Shown piece by piece: positions 1-11,619 of a stretch of DNA of 64,000 bases. Below the pieces are notes generated by a model. The model had not been told where the DNA came from. It ran no database searches and saw nothing but the letters and a program-made list of their open reading frames with translations. Both the position numbers and the translations under genes were made by a program. Position 1 is the first letter of the stretch. Each line of letters starts with the position of its first letter. The stretch lies in NCBI GenBank assembly GCA_030446805.1, contig JAUJMO010000001.1:639395-703394 (forward strand). The letters are read 5' to 3'. This DNA is from Caulobacteraceae bacterium. Lineage in GTDB: Bacteria; Pseudomonadota; Alphaproteobacteria; Caulobacterales; Caulobacteraceae.

Positions 1-73
1 ATCTCGCCGGGTCTTCGGGCGATCAGCTCGGCAGGAGAAGGTGTGTTCGGCGCGTCTGGGCGGGACCGCGGAA

Positions 74-97
74 CGGGTGCGGCCTCAGCCGCACCCG
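74..97 (-). terminator. candidate terminator downstream of rpsD
   Basis: A perfect 10-bp inverted repeat (CGGGTGCGGC / GCCGCACCCG) with a 4-base CTCA loop lies just past the rpsD stop. In the rpsD direction it is followed by only two T residues, so it is a strong hairpin without a real U-tract; it may terminate weakly or protect the 3' end. The first 70 bases of the window hold nothing else I can call. Confidence 0.5.
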
Positions 98-104
98 CGG
101 TGGC

Positions 105-722
105 TTAGGAGGCGTAGTACTCGACCACCAGATTGGGCTCCATCTGGACCGCGTAGGGCACTTCGGCCAGTTCGGGAACACGGACGAAACGGGCGCTCAT
201 GCCGCGCGGGTCCACTTCCAGGTAGTCGGGGGTGTCGCGCTCGCCGGAGCTGAGGGCTTCGAGCACCAGCGCCATGTTGCGCGACTTTTCGCGCACCTCG
301 ACCGTGTCGCCGGGGCGGACGCGGTAGGAGGCGATGTTCACGCGCTTGCCGTTGACCAGGATGTGGCCGTGATTGACGAACTGGCGGGCGGCGAAGGGGG
401 TGGGCACGAACTTGGCGCGGAAGACGATGGCGTCCAGCCGGCTTTCAAGCAGGCCGATCAGCAGTTCGGAAGTGTTGCCCCGCCGACGCGCAGCCTCGTC
501 ATAGGTTTTGCGGAACTGCTTCTCGGTGAGGTTGGCGTAATAGCCCTTGAGCTTCTGCTTGGCGCGGAGCTGGAGGCCGAAGTCGGAGACCTTGGACTTG
601 CGGCGCTGCCCGTGCTGGCCGGGGCCGTAGGCCCGGTCGTTGACGGGAGACTTGGGGCGGCCCCAGAGGTTCTCGCCCATCCGGCGATCGATCTTGTACT
701 TGGCGCTGTGGCGCTTGGACAT
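105..722 (-). CDS. rpsD: 30S ribosomal protein S4
   Basis: Primary 16S rRNA-binding protein of the small subunit; it starts assembly of the 30S body and in many bacteria also represses its own operon. The 205-residue length is standard. The N-terminus [20 protein letters not shown], the basic central stretch and the S4 RNA-binding fold ([13 protein letters not shown] to about residue 160, including [13 protein letters not shown]) are all intact, as is the C-terminal VVEYYAS. It appears monocistronic here, with a hairpin just after it. No clear Shine-Dalgarno sequence precedes the ATG. No S4 leader structure could be recognised by eye in the 170 bases upstream. Confidence 0.97.
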   Translation of the reverse strand: MSKRHSAKYKIDRRMGENLWGRPKSPVNDRAYGPGQHGQRRKSKVSDFGLQLRAKQKLKGYYANLTEKQFRKTYDEAARRRGNTSELLIGLLESRLDAIVFRAKFVPTPFAARQFVNHGHILVNGKRVNIASYRVRPGDTVEVREKSRNMALVLEALSSGERDTPDYLEVDPRGMSARFVRVPELAEVPYAVQMEPNLVVEYYAS

Positions 723-890
723 GAGTCAGCTTTCGTACGCGACGCGGCCCGGCCCCTCCCCGATGGAGGTGCGATCTCAACGGCGGTCCACGCGTCATCC
801 GTGTAGGCGCGCCAAAGCCCCCCGAATGGGATGACCCGGGCGCGTGAAGGCGGGCTGTTTAACGCGCCATCCCCGGCTTGTCGAGGCGGC

Positions 891-1019
891 TCAGCCCGCC
901 GGCGCGGAGGCGGGCGGCGGGGGCGTGGGGCTGGTGCGCGGCAGGGTCCCGCAGCCGGCGGCGGCCAGCAGCCCTGCGGCGAGCAAGGCCGAGAACGCAA
1001 GGTTGGGGCGGATGCTCAT
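891..1019 (-). CDS. small lipoprotein
   Basis: A 42-residue peptide with a classical lipoprotein signal: MSIRPN, a hydrophobic core (LAFSALLAAGLLAAA) and a lipobox ending at a cysteine (AAGCGTL, Cys at about residue 23). A short Pro/Ser/Thr-rich tail follows. A GGAG sequence lies 8-11 bases upstream of the chosen ATG; a longer in-frame version starting near 1139 would bury the signal and was not used. Small lipoproteins of this size include LptM (YifL), which helps mature the LPS translocon, but the LptM motif after the cysteine is not clearly present, so no function is assigned. Confidence 0.6.
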   Translation of the reverse strand: MSIRPNLAFSALLAAGLLAAAGCGTLPRTSPTPPPPASAPAG

Positions 1020-1171
1020 CTGGGGTCTCCGGTTGAACAAATCCGGCAAGGCCTGAAGCGCCGCGTTGTTCCCGGAGCCGGGGCGGCCTTTCCCTCCGTG
1101 CCCTGCTCCGGAGCTCCACGGAACCGGCTCGGCGGTCAAGCGCTCCCCGATCCAGGCGCGAGGAGAACCGA

Positions 1172-2062
1172 ATGCTGAGTGACGGGATCAGTCGTCGGCA
1201 AGGGTTGAGGGTCGCTTCGGCCGCCCTGGTCGGGGCGGGCCTCAGCGGGTGCGCCAATCTGGTGCCGCAGAGCTTGGGGATCGCGCTGACGCCGCAGCCG
1301 CTGACCGACCCGGCGGTGTTCAACTTCGCGCTCAATCTCGAGTACCTGGAAGCCGAATACTACCTGCGCGGCGTCACGGGCCAGGGGCTGGCGGGGGCGG
1401 ACATCGGGCCCAACCCGCGCGAGGTGGTCGGCGGCCGGCGGGTGGCCTTTCAGACCCCGGAGATCGGCGACTTCATGGAGGAGATCGCGTCGGACGAGCG
1501 CGCCCACGTGCAGTTCCTGCGGCGCGCGATCAGTAACTCGCCCCTGGTTGAGTTGAGCCGGCCGCGGATCGACCTGGAGGCCTCGTTCCGGGCGGCGGGC
1601 CAGGCGGCGGGCCTGGGACCGAACTTCGATCCGTTCGCGGACGAGGACAGTTTCCTGCTGGGCGCCTTCATGTTCGAGGACGTGGGCGTGACCGCCTACA
1701 ACGGCGGGGCCAAGCTGATCGGGCGCAAGGATTTTCTCGAAGCCGCGGCGGGCATCCTGTCCGTCGAGGCCTATCATGCGGGGCTGATCCGGGCTCAGCT
1801 CTTTATGAAGGGGCCAGAGGTGGTGCGCGCGGCGGACGCCATTTCGGCGGCGCGCGAGCGACTGGACGGCTCGGGCATGCCCACGGAAGAGCCGCCGGGC
1901 GCCACCGGCCGGCCGGTGGTGGCCCCGGCCGATCCGGAAGGTCTGAACTTCAAGCGTACGCCCGAGCAGGTCCTGAACGTCGTGTTCCTGACGCCCGGGC
2001 GCGGCGTCCATCAGGGCGGCTTCTTCCCCGATGGCGTCCAGGGCGTGGTGAGACACACATGA
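1172..2062 (+). CDS. exported ferritin-like domain protein (copy 1)
   Basis: A 296-residue protein with an N-terminal twin-arginine-like and lipobox segment (SRRQGLRVAS then GLSGCAN), so probably exported and possibly lipid-anchored. The mature part belongs to the ferritin-like family related to plant desiccation protein PCC13-62 (Ferritin_2). It has the opening VFNFALNLEYLEAEYYLRG, a second helix with DFMEEIASDERAHVQFL and a later EAYHAGLIRAQL helix; these carry the Glu and His residues expected to ligate a di-iron centre. Its 3' end overlaps the next gene by ATGA, and the two proteins are paralogs, so they are co-translated and may form a heteromer. The metal and the reaction are not known from sequence. 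Confidence 0.82.
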   Translation: MLSDGISRRQGLRVASAALVGAGLSGCANLVPQSLGIALTPQPLTDPAVFNFALNLEYLEAEYYLRGVTGQGLAGADIGPNPREVVGGRRVAFQTPEIGDFMEEIASDERAHVQFLRRAISNSPLVELSRPRIDLEASFRAAGQAAGLGPNFDPFADEDSFLLGAFMFEDVGVTAYNGGAKLIGRKDFLEAAAGILSVEAYHAGLIRAQLFMKGPEVVRAADAISAARERLDGSGMPTEEPPGATGRPVVAPADPEGLNFKRTPEQVLNVVFLTPGRGVHQGGFFPDGVQGVVRHT

Positions 2063-3000
2063 TCACGCCCCCCTCCCCGCCCACGGCCCAGGATGCGTCC
2101 ATGCAGAACACGCCCGAGACCCCCGACGGAGGGCGGCGCGCACTGTGGGGCGGCCGTCTCGCAGGCGCGACCCTGGCCGGCGCGGCCGGTTCGGCGCAGG
2201 CGCAGATCGCCGCGCGGCAGGAGCCGCCCCCGCCAGGTCCGCGGCGCGGGGTGACCGATGTGGACGTGTTCAACTTCGCCCTCAACCTGGAGTACCTGGA
2301 GACGGAATACTACATGCGCGGCCTGACCGGCCGGGGGCTGGACGGCGCCATGGCCGGCCGAGCGCCGGGGCCGGTGACGGGCGGCGGGCTGGTTCGGTTC
2401 GAGACTCCGGTGATCCGCGAGTTCATGGAGAACATCCTCGAGAACGAGGCGGGGCACGTGCGTTACTACCAGCGCGTGCTGGGCGAGGCGGCTATCTCCC
2501 GTCCTGCGCTGGACTTCGCAGGCGGGTTCGCGGCGGTGGCGCAGGCGGCGGGGCTGGGGCCCAACTTCGACCCGTTCGCGAACGAGACCAGCTTCCTGCT
2601 CGGCGGCTATCTGTTCGAGGACATGGGGATCACGGTGTACAAGGGCGCCTCGCCCCTGATCCGCAACCGGGACAACCTCAAGGCGGCGGCGGCCGTGTTG
2701 GCGACGGAAGCCTACCACATGGGCGTGGTGCGCAGCGTGCTGTTCCGCAAAGGGCCCGAGGCGCGGGCCATGGCGCAGCGGATTTCGGATCTGCGGGACA
2801 CCCTGGACGGACCGGCGGAGCTGGACCAGCCGCTCGAGGTGAACGGCCGCGCCAACATCGTGCCCAGCGATTCGGCCGCGATCGCCTTTAGCCGCACGCC
2901 GGAGCAGGCGCTGAACATCGTCTACGGCCAGCCCGGCCGGGGCGTCCGCAGCGGCGGCTTCTTCCCCCAAGGACTGAACGGCCGGATCCAAACAAGCTGA
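2059..3000 (+). CDS. exported ferritin-like domain protein (copy 2)
   Basis: A 313-residue paralog of the preceding gene, starting in the 4-base ATGA overlap. A second possible start (ATG at 2101) lies closer to the export signal (GGRRALWGGRLAGATLAGAA then SAQAQ), so the true N-terminus may be 14 residues shorter. The ferritin-like core matches copy 1 block by block: VFNFALNLEYLETEYYMRG, EFMENILENEAGHVRYYQ, LFEDMGITVY and EAYHMGVVRSVLF. Both copies end in the same motif, PGRGV followed by a Gly-Gly-Phe-Phe-Pro segment, which suggests a conserved C-terminal element of this subfamily. Copy 1 has a lipobox cysteine and copy 2 a cleavable-type signal, so the two may end in different envelope positions. 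Confidence 0.82.
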   Translation: MITPPSPPTAQDASMQNTPETPDGGRRALWGGRLAGATLAGAAGSAQAQIAARQEPPPPGPRRGVTDVDVFNFALNLEYLETEYYMRGLTGRGLDGAMAGRAPGPVTGGGLVRFETPVIREFMENILENEAGHVRYYQRVLGEAAISRPALDFAGGFAAVAQAAGLGPNFDPFANETSFLLGGYLFEDMGITVYKGASPLIRNRDNLKAAAAVLATEAYHMGVVRSVLFRKGPEARAMAQRISDLRDTLDGPAELDQPLEVNGRANIVPSDSAAIAFSRTPEQALNIVYGQPGRGVRSGGFFPQGLNGRIQTS

Positions 3001-3027
3001 GCCGGCGACGGCCCGGAACGAACAAGG

Positions 3028-3386
3028 GTGAACTCTTTGCTCCGTGAAGGCGGTTGGTCTCAGGCAAGAGGGAGATCGACCAGGAAGCGGATTTGGACGG
3101 CTGCGGCTGCCGCCGCGATGCTGGGCCTGGGGGCCTGTGCCGGCAACCAGGGATGAACGACGACGCGGACGCGTCGGCGTCCGAAGGCGCCATGAACAGC
3201 GATGGCGGCATGATCAGCGGCGGCGGCGCCTCCGGCGGAAGCACGAGCGACGGCGGGACGAGCGGCGGCACGACCGGTGGCGGGACCACAAGCGGTGGGA
3301 CCAGCGGCGGCACGACCGGGGGCGGCGCGATTGGGGGCGGAACCACTGGAGGCGGAACCACCGGCGGCGGCACGACGGGCGGCTGA
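3028..3386 (+). pseudogene. lipoprotein gene with Gly/Thr repeat tail, frame broken after the lipobox
   Basis: Reading from a GTG at 3028, one frame gives a basic N-region (RKRIWT), an Ala-rich hydrophobic core and a lipobox (MLGLGACAGNQG), and stops at TGA 3154-3156. The next frame opens with an ATG at 3153, overlapping that stop by four bases, and continues as MNDDADASASEGAMNSDGG. It then runs as a repetitive Gly/Thr/Ser tail (units such as GGTTGGG) to 3386. Signal and tail make sense only as one exported, disordered, surface lipoprotein of about 115 residues, so a 1-base indel near 3150 is the simplest explanation. Alternatives are translational coupling of two peptides or a sequencing error. 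No family assignment can be made. Confidence 0.45.
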
Positions 3387-3437
3387 TCGCGTCGAAGCCG
3401 GTGGCCCGCGGACCTCTGCAGGGTCGCCCGCCCTGGG

Positions 3438-4196
3438 CTAGGCGTCCTCCCCAGCCGCCCGGCTGCGGGCGAACCGCTGGCCCCTGCCCCGCACCAGGGC
3501 GGCCACGACGCCGCGAAAGGTGCGGACCTCCTGGTCGGTGAGGCGGGCGCGCGCCAGGGGGACGCGGAGGTTGCGAACCATGGCGGGCGTTTTTTCGGGC
3601 GGGTGAAAGAAGCCGGCCTGCTCCAGCTCGGTCTCCAGATGGCCGAACAGCCCATGGAGGGCGGCGGCGTCAGCCGGCGGGTCTCCGGTCAGGAAGGCGG
3701 GAGGGGGCGCATCCTCCAGGGCCACCCGCCATTCATAGGCGTTGACGCAAACGGCCTGAGCCAGGTTCAGCGACCAATGGCGAGGGTCGATGGGGATGGT
3801 GACGATCGCTTGGCAGAGGGCGACGTCCTCTGCGCTGAGCCCCGCGCGCTCGCCGCCAAAAAGCAATCCCACGGGGCCGTGCTGCGCCACCGCGCGGAGT
3901 TCCGCCACGGCCGACCGGGGCGTGTGGACGGGCAGTTGGGCTTCGCGCGGCCGGGCGGTGGAGGCCAGGACAAGGCGGAGATCGGCCAGGGCGTCCTCCG
4001 TGCGATCGAAGGTGCGGGCTGCGTCCAGGATCCAGTCGGCGCCGGAGGACGCCTCCCAGGCCCGGCGCTGGGGCCAGCCGTCGCGGGGGCGGACCAGCCG
4101 GAGGTCCTCCAGTCCGAAGTTGGCCATCACGCGCGCCACCGCCCCGATGTTTTGGGCGAGCTGGGGCTCGGCCAGGACCACAACCGGCGGGCGCAT
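3438..4196 (-). CDS. trmJ: tRNA/rRNA 2'-O-methyltransferase, TrmJ/SpoU family
   Basis: A 252-residue SPOUT-class methyltransferase. It opens with the expected PPVVVLAEPQLAQNIGAVAR motif, has the middle block LLFGGERAGLSAEDVALC, and the knot-forming third motif PIDPRHWSLNLAQAVCVNAY. TrmJ 2'-O-methylates the wobble-proximal position 32 of tRNAs with S-adenosylmethionine. The C-terminal stretch (VRNLRVPLARARLTDQEV) is the dimer/tRNA-recognition extension usual in TrmJ. Its ATG shares an A with the TGA of the upstream SDR gene (TGATG), so the two are translationally coupled. The frame also runs open upstream through the SDR gene, but the motifs clearly begin at this ATG. Confidence 0.85.
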   Translation of the reverse strand: MRPPVVVLAEPQLAQNIGAVARVMANFGLEDLRLVRPRDGWPQRRAWEASSGADWILDAARTFDRTEDALADLRLVLASTARPREAQLPVHTPRSAVAELRAVAQHGPVGLLFGGERAGLSAEDVALCQAIVTIPIDPRHWSLNLAQAVCVNAYEWRVALEDAPPPAFLTGDPPADAAALHGLFGHLETELEQAGFFHPPEKTPAMVRNLRVPLARARLTDQEVRTFRGVVAALVRGRGQRFARSRAAGEDA

Positions 4197-4954
4197 CAGC
4201 GGACGTAGGAGGCGGCGTTGATGTCGATCGTGGTTCCAGTGGCGTGGTCGGCCAGACCGCTGGCGAGGAAGACCACCGTGGGGGCGATGTCCTCCGGCTC
4301 GGTGAAGCGGCCCAGCGCGTTGTCGCGAAGCGCGACATCGGGACCGTAGCGGTCGATGAAGTCCTGCGCCATCTCGGTCCGGGTGAAGCCCGGGGCCACC
4401 ACAAAGGCGGTGATCCCGTCTCGGCCGTAGGCGCGGGCGAGCGAGCGCGTGAGCGCCACCTGTCCGGCTTTGGAAGCCGCATAGGCGAGATAGTCGGGGG
4501 CGTCGCCGCGGAAGGCCGCGCGGGAGGCCACCGTGACGATCCGCCCTCCCCCGTTCGCCTGGAAATGGCCGATCGCCGCCCGGCTGAGCAGGGCGGTGGC
4601 GCGCAGGTTCACCGCGAGCGTCCTGTCCCAGTCTGCAGCCCACTGGTGGTCGGGGACGTCCAGGGGCGAGCCCACGGCCACCCCGGCGTTGTTGACCAGG
4701 ACGTCGATGCGGCCGAACCCGTGCTCCACATCGGCCCACAGCCGCCCGCAGGCGTCCGCGTCGGCCAGGTCCGCCCCGAAGGGCTCCGCGCCCTGTCCGA
4801 GTTCGGCGGCCAGCGTCTCGGCCGCCTTGCGACCCCGGCCGTAGTGGACGGCCACGCGCGCGCCGGCCGCCGCCATGCCGCGGGCTATGGCCACGCCGAT
4901 GCCGCGGCTGGCCCCCGTGACCAGGACCGCCTTGCCGGACAGGTCGATCCGCAT
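4196..4954 (-). CDS. SDR-family oxidoreductase
   Basis: A 252-residue classical short-chain dehydrogenase/reductase. It has the nucleotide-binding TGASRGIG at residues 13-20, NNAG at 88-91, and the catalytic Ser144, Tyr158 and Lys162 (YAASK). The region after the active site (VVAPGFTRTEM) and the C-terminal GTTIDINAASYVR are typical of 3-oxoacyl-ACP-reductase-like members. The residues at the end of beta-strand 2 (HYGRGRK) are basic, which favours NADP(H). It lies immediately upstream of trmJ with a one-base stop/start overlap; no functional link is obvious. The substrate cannot be deduced. Confidence 0.85.
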   Translation of the reverse strand: MRIDLSGKAVLVTGASRGIGVAIARGMAAAGARVAVHYGRGRKAAETLAAELGQGAEPFGADLADADACGRLWADVEHGFGRIDVLVNNAGVAVGSPLDVPDHQWAADWDRTLAVNLRATALLSRAAIGHFQANGGGRIVTVASRAAFRGDAPDYLAYAASKAGQVALTRSLARAYGRDGITAFVVAPGFTRTEMAQDFIDRYGPDVALRDNALGRFTEPEDIAPTVVFLASGLADHATGTTIDINAASYVR

Positions 4955-5149
4955 CAGCGGGACGCGACGGGGGACGGCGCGACCAAGCTGGCCCCATCCA
5001 AGTCCGGCACGCTCCGGAGGCGTGCAGCCTCGCTGACCATTTTTCCGCCCCCATCCACGATCACATCTGCGGCAAGCCTAGGCCGCAGGCGCGTGGTCGT
5101 CTACGACGGACCCAATACCACGGCCCCCGAGAGGAACCTTCCGAACTTC

Positions 5150-6100
5150 ATGCGCACGCCGATCGTCCTGCTGCTGGCCGGCGCCGTCTTGGCCGGGTGC
5201 GCCGCTCCGGCCGCGCGCACCGGGCCCGTGCCCCTTTACACCCGGCAACTCGCCGCCACGGTGGAGCCGGGCCAGTATCCTTATGTGGCCGAGCATAGCC
5301 GGAACGGCCGGCGGCTGGCCTTTGTCGCCGCCGCCCATTCGTCCACCCCGGGCAGCCCCACCCACCTCGAGGTGCGTCGCGCCTTTGACCGCATCCGCCC
5401 CGCGGCGGTGATCATCGAGGGCATTCCGTCGTCCTGGGGCGAGAACCCCCCGCCGATCGTGGAGCTGGCGCGCATGGCGGACGATCCTGCGGCCGAACCC
5501 TACGCCCGCGGCGAGGCGGGCTACGCCGCCAGCTTGGCGCTGGCCTCGGGCGTGCCGTTCATGGGCGGTGAGCCGACGGAGCGCGACCAGACGACCGCCT
5601 TGATCCAGCAAGGCTTCGGCCCCCTGGACATCTTCTACACGGATCTGCTCAAGCTGCTGCCGCAGTCGATCCGCGGCGGAGAGATCACGGCCCTTGGCGA
5701 CGCCAGCTTCGAGCGGGCCTTTGCACGCTGGACGACTTCGCTGGCGCTCGAGCGCAACGACGCGCCGGACGTAGACCTGGACGGGTTCGCGAGGTGGTAC
5801 CAGATCCAGTACGGTCTGGATTACCGCACCGATCCGCTGTTCGATCGTCGAGCCGACCCAGGCGCGGAGACGCTCCCGGGCCGAATCCTGCAGGCGCAAG
5901 CGCTCATCCGCGACCAGCATCTGCTGGACCTCATTTTGCGCACGGTGCGCAAGCGCGACCGGGTGCTGGTCGTCTATGGGGGCACGCACAGGGCCACGCT
6001 GGCTCAGGCGCTGTCGCGGGAACTGGGGCCGGCGGTGGTGTGGCCCGGACAGCCGGTCCTGACGCCGGTGGCCGGCGCGGGTTCCGCCGCCGGACGCTAG
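5150..6100 (+). CDS. lipoprotein, TraB/GumN/ChaN-like
   Basis: A 316-residue protein with a lipoprotein signal ([20 protein letters not shown], Cys at residue 18). The body has the layout of the TraB/PrgY/GumN (Tiki-like) clan: an early His-containing strand ([13 protein letters not shown]), a conserved acidic segment ([16 protein letters not shown]), a central Gly-Gly-Glu-Pro segment, and a C-terminal Gly-Gly-Thr-His ([14 protein letters not shown]). Some members of this clan act as metal-dependent peptidases and others are of unknown function. GAGAGGAA precedes the ATG. It stands alone between a divergent SDR/trmJ pair and icd. The family call rests on motif layout and is tentative. Confidence 0.6.
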   Translation: MRTPIVLLLAGAVLAGCAAPAARTGPVPLYTRQLAATVEPGQYPYVAEHSRNGRRLAFVAAAHSSTPGSPTHLEVRRAFDRIRPAAVIIEGIPSSWGENPPPIVELARMADDPAAEPYARGEAGYAASLALASGVPFMGGEPTERDQTTALIQQGFGPLDIFYTDLLKLLPQSIRGGEITALGDASFERAFARWTTSLALERNDAPDVDLDGFARWYQIQYGLDYRTDPLFDRRADPGAETLPGRILQAQALIRDQHLLDLILRTVRKRDRVLVVYGGTHRATLAQALSRELGPAVVWPGQPVLTPVAGAGSAAGR

Positions 6101-6141
6101 CGGCTATAGGCGGCGCCGACCTAGCCTCCGGAGCCGGATAC

Positions 6142-7407
6142 ATGCCCAAGATCGCCGTCGCCAACCCCGTCGTGGACATCGACGGCGACGAGATGACCCG
6201 GATCATCTGGAAGATGATCAAGGACAAGCTGATCTTCCCCTTCGTCGACCTGCCGCTCGACTATTACGACCTGGGCATGGAGCACCGGGACGCCACGGAC
6301 GACCGGGTCACCACGGAGGCCGCCCAGGCCATCCAGCGCCACGGCGTGGGGGTGAAGTGCGCCACCATCACCCCGGACGAAGCCCGGGTGCAGGAGTTCG
6401 GGCTCAAGAAGATGTGGAAGTCCCCCAACGGGACCATCCGCAACATCCTGGGCGGGGTGGTTTTCCGTGAACCGATCATCTGCCGCAACGTGCCCCGCCT
6501 GGTGCCCGGCTGGACCCAGCCCATCGTGGTCGGCCGCCACGCCCATGCCGACCAATACAAGGCCACCGACTTCGTGGTGCCGGGACCGGGCAAGATGACG
6601 GTGCGCTGGGAAGGCGCCGACGGCCAGGTGATCGAGCACGAGGTGTACGACTACAAGGGCGGCGGCATCGCCCAGTCCATGTACAACACCGACGAAAGCA
6701 TCACGGAGTTCGCGCGGGCCTGCTTCTCTTATGCCCTGAACCGCGGCTTCCCGCTGTACCTGTCGACCAAGAACACCATCCTCAAGGCCTATGACGGGCG
6801 GTTCAAGGACATCTTCGCCGAGATGTACGAGGCGGAGTTCAAGGACCAGTTCAAGGCGGCGGGGCTGACCTATGAGCACCGGCTGATCGACGACATGGTC
6901 GCCTCGGCGCTGAAGTGGTCGGGCGCTTTCGTCTGGGCGTGCAAGAACTACGACGGCGACGTGCAGTCCGACATGGTGGCGCAGGGCTTCGGCTCGCTCG
7001 GGCTGATGACCTCGGTGCTGACCACTCCGGACGGCCGCGTGCTGGAGGCCGAAGCCGCCCACGGCACGGTGACGCGCCACTACCGTCAGCACCAGCGCGG
7101 CGAGTCGACCTCCACCAACTCCATCGCCTCCATCTTCGCCTGGACGCGAGGCCTGACGCACCGTGGCAAGCTGGACGGCAATGCGGAGTTGATGCGGTTC
7201 TCCTCCACGCTGGAGCAAGTCACGGTGGCCACCGTGGAGAGCGGGTTCATGACCAAGGACCTGGCGCTCCTGGTCGGCGACCAGCAGGGTTGGCTGACGA
7301 CGGAAGGCTTCCTGGACAAGGTGGCCGAGAACGTCGCGGCCGCCATGGGCGGCGCGGGTTCGGGCGCGGCGGTCGGCGCCACGGGGCACGCGCAGCTGGA
7401 CATGTGA
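6142..7407 (+). CDS. icd: NADP-dependent isocitrate dehydrogenase
   Basis: Converts isocitrate to 2-oxoglutarate and CO2 in the TCA cycle and makes NADPH. The 421 residues match the eukaryotic-type homodimeric enzyme: N-terminal [20 protein letters not shown], the substrate loop KSPNGTIRN near residues 93-101, [13 protein letters not shown], and the metal-binding [12 protein letters not shown] and [17 protein letters not shown] segments. The NADP-binding region [20 protein letters not shown] is present. The protein carries a slightly long Gly/Ala-rich C-terminus. The gene stands alone, and a GGAG lies about 10 bases before the ATG. The start is fixed by alignment to [15 protein letters not shown]. 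Confidence 0.96.
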   Translation: MPKIAVANPVVDIDGDEMTRIIWKMIKDKLIFPFVDLPLDYYDLGMEHRDATDDRVTTEAAQAIQRHGVGVKCATITPDEARVQEFGLKKMWKSPNGTIRNILGGVVFREPIICRNVPRLVPGWTQPIVVGRHAHADQYKATDFVVPGPGKMTVRWEGADGQVIEHEVYDYKGGGIAQSMYNTDESITEFARACFSYALNRGFPLYLSTKNTILKAYDGRFKDIFAEMYEAEFKDQFKAAGLTYEHRLIDDMVASALKWSGAFVWACKNYDGDVQSDMVAQGFGSLGLMTSVLTTPDGRVLEAEAAHGTVTRHYRQHQRGESTSTNSIASIFAWTRGLTHRGKLDGNAELMRFSSTLEQVTVATVESGFMTKDLALLVGDQQGWLTTEGFLDKVAENVAAAMGGAGSGAAVGATGHAQLDM

Positions 7408-7414
7408 GCCGGAG

Positions 7415-8127
7415 GTGACGGTCAGGATCGGGACGGCCGGGTGGAGCATCCCCCGGCGCGTCGCCGACGCCTTTCCGGCGGAGGGGACCGGGCTGGAACG
7501 CTACGCCGCCCGGTTCCAGGCGACGGAGATCAACAGCACCTTCTACCGCTCGCACCGGCCGGGGACGTTCCAGCGTTGGGCGGCGTCCACACCGGACGCC
7601 TTCCGCTTCGCAGCCAAGCTGCCCAAGGCGATCACGCACCAGCGTCGACTGGTGGAGGCGGAGGAACTCGTGGCCGCCTTCCTGGCCGAGCTCGCGCCGC
7701 TCGGTGGGAAGCTCGGTCCCATCCTCGTCCAGCTGCCGCCCAAACTCGCCTTTGAGGCCGAAGCGGCGGAAACCTTTTTTCGCGGGTTCCGGGCCCGTCA
7801 CGAGGGTCCCGTCGTGTGCGAACCGCGGCACCCGACCTGGTTCGAGCCTACGGCGGACGCGCTCCTGCGAGAGATGCAGGTCGCCCGGGCGGCCGCCCAT
7901 CCAGCGGTGGTTCCGGAGGCGGCCCGGCCCGGAGGATGGCCCGGCCTGAGCTATCACCGCCTGCACGGCGCGCCGCGGCTGTACTTCTCCGACTACGAGC
8001 CCTGGGCGCTGGACGCCCTGGCGGCGCAAATGCGCGGGAGCCCGGTGGAGACCTGGTGCATATTCGACAACACGGCCTCCGGAGCCGCGGCGGCCAACGC
8101 TCTGGAGCTGCAGGCCCGCCTGAGCGG

Positions 8128-8131
<4 letters not shown>
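7415..8131 (+). CDS. DUF72 family protein
   Basis: A 238-residue member of the YecE/DUF72 TIM-barrel family. It shows the opening [12 protein letters not shown], the [20 protein letters not shown] motif, [28 protein letters not shown] and the closing [21 protein letters not shown] start follows a CCGGAGG ribosome-binding site seven bases after the icd stop, so it is probably cotranscribed with icd. Its stop codon overlaps the convergent alaS stop by four bases. The family has no established biochemical function. Confidence 0.9.
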
Positions 8132-10797
<2,666 letters not shown>

Positions 10798-10841
10798 GGG
10801 CGGCATATAGAGCCCGCGCGCGAGCCGGGCCAAGCGGCGGC

Positions 10842-11579
10842 TCACCCGATATTGGGCGCCGACCCCACGAAGCCGCTCCCACGATCCAGGTTCGACCCGG
10901 GCTCGACGCCCGCCCATTGCACGAGCGCCATGCCCTCCGCAGTCGCGAGGACTTGCTGTCCGGGGGCGAGCGGCGCGTCCTGCTTGGGACGGACTTGGAA
11001 GGTGACGCCCGGAGCTAGACTGTCCGGACGCACCCGACCCACGACGAGGGCCGATCCTCCGGCCTCGAGTTCGAGTTGGTCGAAGATCCAGAGGTCGCGC
11101 CGGTCGGGCAGCCCGGTCCACCAGGCGGCGGTGTCGGCGAGGTCAAGCACCACCACCGCGGTTTCGCTTTCGGCGGCGCGGAGCGCCTCCTCCGGCGCGG
11201 CTCTCCGGTAACGCGCCGAAATCCCGAAGCGCAGGCGCGCGGCGTGCCTGATGGAGGCCACCTCCGAGGCCACGATCACGGTCAGCTCGGTCTGGACCGC
11301 CAGGCCCGCGCTCATGATTTCGCGCCAGAGCGCGAGCACGAGCCGCCGGTCCGCTGGGGCCGCGCGCTCGACCAGCCGTCCGACCACATGGGCTTCGCGG
11401 TCCGGTCGAAGCTTCAGCGCCTCATGCGCGGGCGGCTTCAGCGCGTTGATCCTGCGGGCCAGGTCCTGACGTCGCAGGATCAGGGCCAGCACGGCGTCGT
11501 CGATCTCGTCGATGCCGTTCCGCAAGGCCGAGAGCGACAGGTCGGACGCGGCGCCCGGGCCATCAGCGCCTCCAGTCAT
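10842..11579 (-). CDS. chorismate mutase with C-terminal extension
   Basis: The first 95 or so of 245 residues form an AroQ-type chorismate mutase. [20 protein letters not shown] carries the first helix with its catalytic Arg, followed by [23 protein letters not shown] and a helix ending [13 protein letters not shown]. This enzyme converts chorismate to prephenate for Phe/Tyr synthesis. The remaining 150 residues ([20 protein letters not shown] onward) look like a separate alpha/beta domain with no recognisable ACT or prephenate dehydratase motif. Such an extension is known from alphaproteobacterial chorismate mutases but is not characterised to my knowledge. It follows the type II DAHP synthase gene by 40 bases in the same direction, consistent with a shikimate-pathway operon. 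Confidence 0.8.
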   Translation of the reverse strand: MTGGADGPGAASDLSLSALRNGIDEIDDAVLALILRRQDLARRINALKPPAHEALKLRPDREAHVVGRLVERAAPADRRLVLALWREIMSAGLAVQTELTVIVASEVASIRHAARLRFGISARYRRAAPEEALRAAESETAVVVLDLADTAAWWTGLPDRRDLWIFDQLELEAGGSALVVGRVRPDSLAPGVTFQVRPKQDAPLAPGQQVLATAEGMALVQWAGVEPGSNLDRGSGFVGSAPNIG

Positions 11580-11619
11580 GAGCAGCCCGGAGGAACTGCG
11601 AACCCACCTCGCCCGACGT

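Noticed and set aside
3438-4954. Single long frame covering both the SDR region and trmJ, suggesting a fusion
   Set aside because: The SDR motifs are in a different frame from that run. The two genes are separate and coupled by TGATG.
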